DNA of 64,000 nucleotides from Biscogniauxia marginata (Eukaryota > Ascomycota > Sordariomycetes > Xylariales > Xylariaceae): assembly GCA_022695795.1 (NCBI GenBank), contig MU404104.1, positions 236,700 through 300,699 on the forward strand. The letters run 5' to 3'. The position numbers and the translations under genes are program-made. The notes beneath the pieces were generated by a model. It ran no database searches. It was not told the DNA's origin and saw only the letters and a program-made list of their open reading frames with translations. The stretch's first letter is position 1; each line of letters starts with the position of its first letter. Below are positions 56,403 through 64,000 of this stretch, in pieces.

Positions 56403-59400
56403 ATGCCGAGCCTCTTTTCTCGAATACGGGGAAAAGATGGAAAGCACAAGAAGAAGAACGCTCATCTCGACTCCCTCGCCAGCCAATTGCCCACCAAGCC
56501 GCGCTGGGACGATGCCTACACCCGCGCTTCCGTAGAGCCGGAGGAAGTCCAGGAACTGATCAGGCGTTGCACCGAGGAGCTCAAGGCGAGGGGTATGGAT
56601 GCCCGCATCTCTACGTCGTTTCGTTGCATCCGAAGAGGCTAAGCTAACATGTTTCGAAAATCGTTCCAGCTCTCGATCATCCCTTTCTACTCTTGCCGTT
56701 TCGCCCGACTTCGGATCCTAGCGCTGTGCGCACTTTCGTCCGCCATTTCTTCGATGAGAGTCAGAACTTGCAAGGCGAGTCCCTCGCCCAGGAGCTGCGA
56801 ATGACTGAGCCTATGGTAAGTGACCTGAACCCGACGCGCTCTTCTCGATGGAGCTAACATGCCTAGGTCATCTCGGGAGTCCTAAAATGGTGCTGGAGCA
56901 GATTTCAAGGCGGTGTTGTGGGCTGGGACGCCTACGAGCTGTTTAAGGTCGGCGAGCAAGGTACATACTGCCCGCTCATGTGTGCAAAGAAGCCGTGAAC
57001 CAAATACTAAGGAACCATGACTATTTAGACTCGAACTTGGCGCGCGATTCGTTCTCCACCTTCATCCCATTGAGTGTCGAAAATCAAGCTCGCTCGCAGA
57101 TTATCTTCGACTATTTTGATCTGTTATCCGCCATCGCAGCGCACGGCAAGAGGAACGGCTTCAGTGGTCGCAAACTCTCTCGCATGGCATCGTGGTGGGC
57201 TTTTGAGCATAGGGATACCGGTAATGGTTTCGAGGGAGGATACAAGGCTTGGCTGAGGTATGCAAGTCCTAACGCTACCCAGTTCATATTAATTTACTTA
57301 CATGGTGTAGTGCTGCGGACGCCACGAGTCACTTGTTTTTTGCTTACCTCAGGTCCTTATCTCCTCAACAACCACGGGGTGGCATTTCCATGCTGCCCAT
57401 GTCCTTGCAGAAGCTGCTACAGGAAACCGAATATCCTCCCCAGACGCCGTCGTTGATGATGTCGTCGACAAATAGGGTTGTCATGATCGTCGAGACCGTT
57501 TCGTCAACGCCATTTGCCCTTCTCCGTCGTGCTAATCACTTTCAATACCGTGATGATGACCGCGCGCTTCGCGATTTCTCCGAGTATGAAGATCCGGTGA
57601 AAGCCCTGACTGAGGAGTGTCGCAGAGTTCTTAAGGCGATCTCTCTCGCCAACCAGTCACAGGTCTCCAGTTCGAAACACTCTACAAGTCTTAGGGACGC
57701 TTCGTGGTCTCGATTTGAAGACATTGGGTTTGGTGGATCCTTGGAGGACGATGATGAAGAAGATGATCTAGCGAAGCTCCATCAACAGCGAAACCCGCGA
57801 GGTCTGAGAACGATGCCTGCATCCGGCGTAAGCGGTGGAAGACCTACAACCCCGTCTTGGGCCGATTTTCTCTCTTCTGGCTTTGTCGATGACGGAACGA
57901 ATACTGCTGCGAACGTTCTGCTGCCGCCGGATAAGATCCTGCCGCCCATTGAAACGAATGTTCGGCAGCGAAGTTCGCAGTCGCATGCTCCTCGACTTGA
58001 GAGCGACCGTCACCTGGAGCCAGGCGAACTGGCCAGTATTACTCGATTTGATTTCGACGACACCTTTTGGTGGGTATGGATAAGCAGTCTCGCCCCTGAA
58101 GAGACGGCGGAACGTAAGTCTGCCTTTGGCAGATGTGCAATAGTCGAGACGGTCATCCGTGCGGGTAAATGGCTAGTAATGGAAGAAATGATCAAGGGGG
58201 CTGCGCCTGAACCCGATGCCGGGGCGTATATCGCTGAGAAAAAAGGTCTATTCAGCTGGACGAAGCGTAATAGAGGTGTCTCACGCAGCAAGTCGACTGG
58301 CAAACAGGCCTTAGACAAAGGTGATAAGTTGAAGCCAGGTGCGACTACCGGCGCCGGCATAAGCAAGACAAGTATCGGGCCTGACCAACAAGCAAAAATT
58401 CAGGCCGCTGCACAACAGCTTCAGGCGAGGCAAAATCAAGAAAAACAGGCAGGGGCTTTGCCGGAGAGGCGTGGGCGGACGGACGTAGACGTGATGAAGG
58501 AGAAAACCAACAGTGTTTTTACCCTACAGCCCGTTATCCTGAGTGAAGCTTCTCCGGCTATGAAGTGGGCGAATAAATATGACAAGGAAGCTATTCGCGA
58601 GGCGTACTTGGGCAACTTGAGTGCTGGTCGTGGTCTCGGGCAGCTCGGGCAGCCTCCCACGCCGCCAAGTGACCGTGCGGCAGCAAACGGAGCCACGACA
58701 AATGGAAACGGCCACAAATCAGAGGCTCCTGAGAGATCCGGTGCTAAGCCTTCCCAACCATCTCCGGCTTTGGCGCCGCCAGCTCCACAAAAGGATTCTC
58801 TTCCAATTCCGGAGAAGCCTTCGGATGCTCATCACGCTGAGCGAGCTGGTCCTACGGGTCGTAATTCCCCTCTGCCTCCTGCACCACGAGGGGAAGAAAG
58901 CATGGAGGCGGCTCGTGAAAATATGTTGTCACCAGAGCCCGAACTTAGTCCGGACTCGAAAAAGCAGAAGAAGCTCCACAAGGAAGAGAAGAAATCTGCC
59001 GGTGGTTTCAGAAAGCTGTTTGGCCGCAGTAAGAATCGGCAATCCAAGCTACCAGAGCATACCACTGCAAACGTAAATACTATGTTGACTTCAGAGCGAT
59101 CCGAAACGCCCGATCTCCCACAAGGCCCTTCCCCCGCACCGGGTCAACAAAAGTCACAGCCTGTCCCTTCGGAATCCGTCAAGTCTCCATCTTCCGAGCG
59201 TCCCAAGCAGTCCTCCGAAGAGAAAACACCAACGCGAATTTCGGCGGTGCTAGAGGCTCCGGAACCTACGTACGCGCCATCAGTAGATGATGATATTTCT
59301 CGCGTTGATAGCGCAGAAGCTCGCAATGAGTTTGCTCGCTTTGATCAGGGCCCGCTAGCCGACCAGCCGGCATTTGTGCCTGCTGATGAGGACCGCAGCG

Positions 59401-59785
59401 AAGGCGATGCTACTCCTCCGCCGATCGCCCGGCATATCAGCAACAATCCACCTCATGATCTAGAAACTGAGGGAGAAGGAGCACCGTCGCCTTCGGTTCC
59501 TATGCAAGATCGGTGGGCTGCCATTAGGAGGAATGCTACTGATCGTGCTACACGACAAAGTGAAGAGCAGAGCCGTGGCGCATATAGCAAGACCACGGAC
59601 GGTGACGACGATACCAGTGGTGAAGAGAGTAAGCGCATTGCTTAGTCGTATTGTTTCATAGATGCTAATATTTCATAGCTATCGAGTCACGTGTAGCCCG
59701 CATCAAGGCTCGCGTTGCAGAGTTGACCGGGAATATGGAGGGCACCGGTGGCCCAGGAGCCGGAACCCCTCCTCCTCGCCGCTAG
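56403..59785 (+). CDS. MSB1: MSB1, morphogenesis/polarity protein of the Msb1/Mug8 family, 6 exons
   Basis: Exons 56403-56592, 56670-56815, 56867-56960, 57029-57257, 57311-59628, 59679-59785, 1,027 residues. All introns are GT-AG, and junctions rebuild conserved text such as ELKARALDHPFLLLPF, TEPM-VISGVLKWCW and WLSAADATSHLFFAYLRSLS. Residues 1-420 form the Msb1/Mug8 RhoGAP-like domain (RWDDAYTRASVEPEEVQELI, RMASWWAFEHRDTGNGFEGG, GISMLPMSLQKLLQETEYPP, RANHFQYRDDDRAL). The rest is a long Pro/Ser/Lys-rich disordered region with a short basic segment (GGFRKLFGRSKNRQSKLPEH) and a small helical C-terminus rebuilt across the last intron (ESRVARIKARVAEL). In yeast Msb1 works with Bem1, Cdc42 and Rho1 at sites of polarised growth. 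Earlier ATGs in the leader are not in this frame. Confidence 0.93.
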
Positions 59786-60889
59786 GGGCGGTATATGGGA
59801 TGACGACCAGCCTTGTTTGACGAAGATCCTAGCCTCCCGAAGCTATCTATATTTGTGCATGCAGGTGTACACGATTCTTTATTCGGATGGCCCCCGACAT
59901 GTCAGACTCTGATATGCTTAATATACCTGGCTTTGATCCTTTTCATTTTTTGTTTTCTTCTTCGATGATACCATTAGAACAAATTTACCCAATTCCCTTT
60001 TCGCAGCACTAGTTATGCACGATCTTTCTTTCCTCAGATATCCGGCTCTGCTCATCGATCCACAACAGTGTTGTCGTTGTTGTGAGATTTCTGAGAGGAC
60101 AGTGGTAATCATGTCATTTGATAATCAAGGACGCTTTAAGGCGGCAGGAACCCTAGATGTGAAGGCCTAGCTTGGCTATTCATCGAACATTCTTGGGGTT
60201 AGTTTCTGCGCGGGGATAAAAAAAGGCACTGGTACTACAATTTGAACTTCTCGATGATTTTATTCATGAACGACACTGAGCTATTCTAAGGGGGGAGGTT
60301 AATGAGGTGATATGAGAGAGAAGAAAGGGAGGCGAGGAAGGAGATACCAAATGGCGAAGGAAAGAGCAGGAATGTAGTTTGGAGTGAGATCGGGAAAAAG
60401 ATACCTCTTTATCTGTCTTTTAAAGGATACAGAAATTTCGCGTTTCTTGCTTTTTTTGTCCTTGCGTTTCCGCCTCTTCATGTCTCTACAAATTCTTATC
60501 ATAACAGCCAAGCGAAATAATTTTTATTGCCTCTTTTGCTCTCTTGTTCCTTGTTGCTTTTCTCGTCGTGTGCTACTAGTCATAGTGTTTAAGATTAATG
60601 TTCGGGTCCTCTGAAGATACCCTACGAGACAGATGATAGGTAGTCAGTCCACTAAAGAAGTCCTTTACAATCGTGTCCCGATTAGAGAAGAGAAGGGGGG
60701 AGGGGGAAAAGGGAAGAGGGTTAGTTGTTTTTCTTTTTGAATGTTATGTTATTAGGCTATATACCGCTTAACTTCACCTTCTTGCTACCGCCCTCCCCTT
60801 TTCCCTTTCTCTTTCGAATTTAAAAGATGGAATATATAACTAATAACTAAAGTCTTTGGTTTATTAATTTATTTTAACTTAATATAATT
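59786..60889. other. Intergenic spacer, transition to the AT block
   Basis: MSB1 3' flank. Composition turns AT-rich at about 60830-60890. No gene recognised. Confidence 0.4.
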
Positions 60890-61282
60890 TAACGTGTTTT
60901 ATAAGCAAATAAGCTATATAAACGAATAAGTTAGTTTTTATAATTTTTATAGTTTTAATTATTAAAAAATATTTATATAATATTAAAATTAATTAATAAT
61001 TATTATTATTCGAATTGTCTTTTTTAGTTTTACGTTTTAAAAACCGAATATTTTTTTATATTAAGTATTTAGTTTTTTAATAAGTGATTTAAGTCGATTA
61101 ATTTTTTATATTTTCCGAGTTAAAACCTTTTAAAATTAAAATAAAGAATTAATAATAAATAAAATTAATTATAACTCTTTAAATTTTGAATTATTAAATT
61201 TTTATTTATTTATTATATTATTAAACGTATTTTTATTCGTTATATAAATATATATATTATAATTAATTTAATTATATATATT

Positions 61283-61752
61283 TGTTACAAACTAACTATG
61301 TTGGAAGGATTTCCAGCAGGGGTAGTCGGGTACGGACCAAGAATGGACGGACCAGTGGTCCCCTCTTTGTAATGTAATGTAACATCACGTGACCTAATTA
61401 GAGGTGTTTATTTGATTAGGTCTAAAGAATTAGAGGTGTTCATTTGATTAGGTTTAATTCTTTTAGTATTTAATATACTAAACAGAAAGAACATATACAA
61501 GGGAGAATAAGTATAAAAAGGATGGGATTTCCTTTATATTTAACTATTTATTTTAGTTTTTTAGTTATTAATCTAAGACTATAGTCACTTTTTAATACTA
61601 TAGTGAAAGTACCTTGAAATCTCTTTAACGAACAAAGCATTATAAATCTTTTAAACTAATTTTAAACCATTATCACCTTTAAATCAAGAAAACCTAGTAC
61701 GTATTTACTTGTGAAGTCAGCTGACTAGGAACACACAAGGAGGTTCGTCATA
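61283..61752 (+). repeat. Solo LTR D (470 bp) with ATATT target duplication
   Basis: Begins TGTTACAAAC and ends AAGGAGGTTCGTCATA (CA changed to TA). The 5-mers ATATT at 61278-61282 and 61753-61757 match exactly. The 3' half shares long stretches with LTRs A and C (e.g. AGTCAGCTGACTAGGAACAC), while the 5' half differs, so it is a subfamily with a different U3. It sits inside the left arm of the inverted-repeat element and is far less mutated than that arm. Confidence 0.9.
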
Positions 61753-61955
61753 ATATTATATCGTTTTTATTTAATTATTATTTTTAAGGTTTCTTTTTTT
61801 ATTATTAATTATAATATTATCTTTTTTAATTTATAAAGTTATTTTTTTATATTAAGTGTTTTTTATTTATAATTATTTATTTTTAATTTTACGTTGCTTA
61901 TTAAAAATGTAGTTTATTTTTCGAAAATAAGTAATTTTATATATTAATAATAAAA

Positions 61956-62396
61956 TAACGTACTATATAAGCGAGTAAACGAAACAAGCTCGCGAACAAA
62001 ATGATTTCTCATATAAAATCGACTTTTTCGAAAACTCATAACTTTACACGTAAAAATCGGAAAAATCTCGGACCTTTTTTTCCAGTTATATAACTATATA
62101 TTTTAACTAAAATAAAATTCAAAAAAATACAAAGTGAAATATATAAAGAAATACGTAAAAGGTTCGTGCGTTTTATTATGATTTTAGTTTTTACGCGTTT
62201 TCTTTTTGTGTTTTTTAATATTAATTTTTTTAAATTTTATTTTAATTAAACTATATAGTTATATAACAAGAAAAAAAGGTTCGAGACTTTTCCGATTTTT
62301 ATAAATAAAATTATAAATTTTCGAAAAAGTCGATTTTATATAAAAAACCATTTTATTCGCGAACTTGTTTTATTTACTCGCTTATATAATACGTTA
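61956..62396. mobile_element. Hairpin MITE-like element (441 bp)
   Basis: Starts TAACGTACTATATAAGCGAG and ends with its complement (CGCTTATATAATACGTTA). Inverted arms of about 190 bp each (e.g. AATCGACTTTTTCGAAAA at 62020 and TTTTCGAAAAAGTCGATT at 62318) leave only a short loop. Non-coding. Its terminal motif is close to that of the larger inverted-repeat elements, so they may share a transposase. Confidence 0.7.
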
Positions 62397-63579
62397 TATT
62401 TAATTATTTATTATATAAATTTTAATTTCTTAATTTTATAAGTTTTAATATTTTAAAATAAATATATAATAATTATTTATAAAGTTTAATAAATTATTAT
62501 TATATTTATATTATAAAGAAAAACTTTTATTATTATAATAATTATTTTAAATATATAAATTAAATTTCGCGTAATTAAATTAATTTCTTTTAATTTTAAA
62601 AAGGTTATTATTATATTATTTATATTTATATAAATAATATATATTTTTTAAACCTTAATATAAATTAAGTATTTTAAAAAGTTAAAATATTTATAATAAC
62701 TCGCGAGGTATTTTTATAATTTAATTATATTATAAATAAAATTAAAAAGTATTAAAAACGTTTTTTATAAATATTATAAATATTTATAATTAATTTATAA
62801 AAATTATTTTAATATTAATATATAAAGTGTTTTTATTACGAGATAAAATTACTCGTTTTTAATAAATAAACTATATTTTTAATAAATAATATAAAATTAA
62901 AAATAAGTAATTATAAATAAAAAATTATTTAATATAAAAAAAGAAATAATTTTATAAATTAAAAAAAATAATATTATAATTAATAATAAAAAAAAGAACC
63001 TCGAAAAAAATAATTAAATAAAAACGATATAATATATATAATTAATTTAATTATAATACGCGTATTTATATATTAAATAAAAATATATTTAATAATATAA
63101 TAAATAAAAAAGTATTTAATAATTTAGATTTTAAAGAGTTATAATTAATATTTTTTATTTTTTATTTTTATTTTAAAGGGTTTTAACTTGAAAAATGTAA
63201 TAAATTAAATAATATAAATTACGCTTTAAAAAACCGAATATTTAATATAAAAAATATTCGGTTTTTAAAGTATAAAGCTAAATAAAACGATTTAAATAAT
63301 AATACTTATTAATTAATTTCGATATAACGTAAATAATTTTTAATAGTTAAAAGTATAATAATTATAAAATTTTATTTATAAGCTTGTTTCGTTTCTTCGT
63401 TTATATAATACGTTATATATAAAAATAAGTATTATTAATAATAATTAAAATTAAAATTAATAAAAACTTATATTATATATATATAAAAACCTTATTTATA
63501 TAAAATTAAAGTCGATTTTTTTAAAAAGGAGAATAATTATTATAAAAAGGTTTAAACTTTTTATATATAATTTTAAAAA

Positions 63580-63905
63580 CTTGGAAAATATAATTAACTA
63601 GTTAATATAAATTACGCGTTAAAAAACCAAATATTTAATATAAAAAAAGTTAATACAATGTCGTAAAAAGCTTAATTATATTTTAAAGTGATATATATAT
63701 ATATAGTTAAATAACGTTTAAATTAATTAACTAGTTAATCCCTTTGTTTTTTTATATTAAAAATATTTGATTTTAAAAATATAAAGTTAAATAAAACGAT
63801 TTAATTAAATAATAATAATTATTAAATAATTTTAATATAACGTAAATAATTTTAATAATTATAAAATTTCGTTTATAAGTTTATTTTATTTACTTGTTTA
63901 TATAA
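63580..63905. repeat. Third partial copy of the inverted-repeat arm
   Basis: Direct, interrupted match to the right arms at 18040-18250 and 63190-63415 (ACGCGTTAAAAAACCAAATA onward). An extra 110 bp or so is inserted in the middle, flanked by repeated TTAACTAGTTAAT sequence (63595 and 63735). It ends in TTATATAATATT at the microsatellite. The partner arm, if any, is outside the window. Confidence 0.5.
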
Positions 63906-64000
63906 TATTTTATTTTATTTTATTTTATTTTATTTTATTTTATTTTATTTTATTTTATTTTATTTTATTTTATTTTATTTTATTTTATTTTATTTTATTT
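63906..64000. repeat. TATTT pentanucleotide microsatellite, at least 19 perfect units
   Basis: 95 bp of uninterrupted TATTT repeats reaching the last base of the window, so the true length is not known. Starts at the outer end of an inverted-repeat arm. Confidence 0.95.

Larger units (their letters stand above)
60890..63415. mobile_element. AT-rich long-inverted-repeat element (copy 2) with nested insertions
   Basis: The left arm begins TAACGTGTTTTATAAGC at 60890 and the right arm ends AATACGTTA at 63415. The arms are inverted copies of each other for roughly 500-600 bp, with transitions: the complement of 62880-63060 matches 61753-61950, and the outer 380 bp matches 60890-61280. Without the solo LTR D it is about 2.05 kb. 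No ORF remains, so it could be a decayed DNA transposon, a foldback element or a non-autonomous derivative. The same arms occur at 2188-2400 and 17850-18250. Confidence 0.6.

Noticed and set aside
55885..56535. 216-residue plus-strand ORF upstream of and overlapping the MSB1 start
   Set aside because: Lies in a pyrimidine-rich leader, has no domain, and overlaps MSB1 exon 1 in another frame.
1..64000. CRISPR arrays, bacterial operons, prophage or biosynthetic cluster
   Set aside because: Introns, LTR elements and gene content are fungal; no regular spacer repeats and no clustered pathway genes.

Overview
The window looks like nuclear DNA of a filamentous ascomycete (Pezizomycotina, probably a Sordariomycete). 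Gene islands have near-even base composition, short GT-AG introns of about 50-100 bp and typical fungal single-copy genes. They are flanked by extremely AT-rich blocks full of decayed transposons. The decay is what Repeat-Induced Point mutation (RIP) leaves: transposon reading frames stay recognisable but are broken mainly by TAA, TAG and TGA where Gln, Arg or Trp codons would be expected. The species cannot be named from the sequence alone.

Layout. Positions 1-2040 hold the start of a minus-strand gene cut by the window edge and a broken C2H2 zinc-finger gene with a 114-bp tandem repeat that runs into a 100-N assembly gap. Positions 2040-19340 are a 17-kb AT-rich block with nested retroelements. 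A Ty3/Gypsy chromovirus (A, plus strand) carries a solo LTR (C) with a 5-bp target duplication, and a full-length second chromovirus (B, minus strand, 7,482 bp, 407-bp LTRs, target duplication GAATC) has inserted into that solo LTR. Long inverted repeats lie near both ends of the block. A 440-bp miniature LTR element (TRIM-like) with 114-bp LTRs and an antisense tRNA-like segment, plus another LTR fragment, lie at the right end. Positions 60890-64000 are a second AT block with a large inverted-repeat element, a solo LTR (D, target duplication ATATT), a hairpin MITE and a TATTT microsatellite that runs off the window.

Between the blocks (19.7-59.8 kb) is a gene island: an AAA+ ATPase of the fungal DUF7025 type (5 exons), a small secreted protein whose intron appears to be GC-AG, an F-box-like protein, GUP1 (MBOAT, GPI-anchor remodelling), a FAR-17a/AIG1 family membrane protein, a long conserved protein of unknown function, a coiled-coil gene that appears frameshifted, an F-box protein of the Pof7/Hrt3/FBXO9 type, the mitochondrial carrier MTM1, uracil-DNA glycosylase UNG1 and the polarity protein MSB1. 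These are housekeeping or regulatory genes rather than one pathway, and no biosynthetic cluster is visible. Intergenic spacers are long (up to about 4.6 kb) and are sprinkled with short AGGTAGGTAGG / TACCTAGGTA motifs.

The least ordinary features are the antisense cysteine-rich ORF between pol and the 3' LTR of element B, the TRIM-like element with an apparent full-length antisense tRNA, and the family of AT-rich inverted-repeat elements whose termini share one motif. Splice sites were set by hand from consensus signals and reading-frame continuity; none is backed by transcripts.
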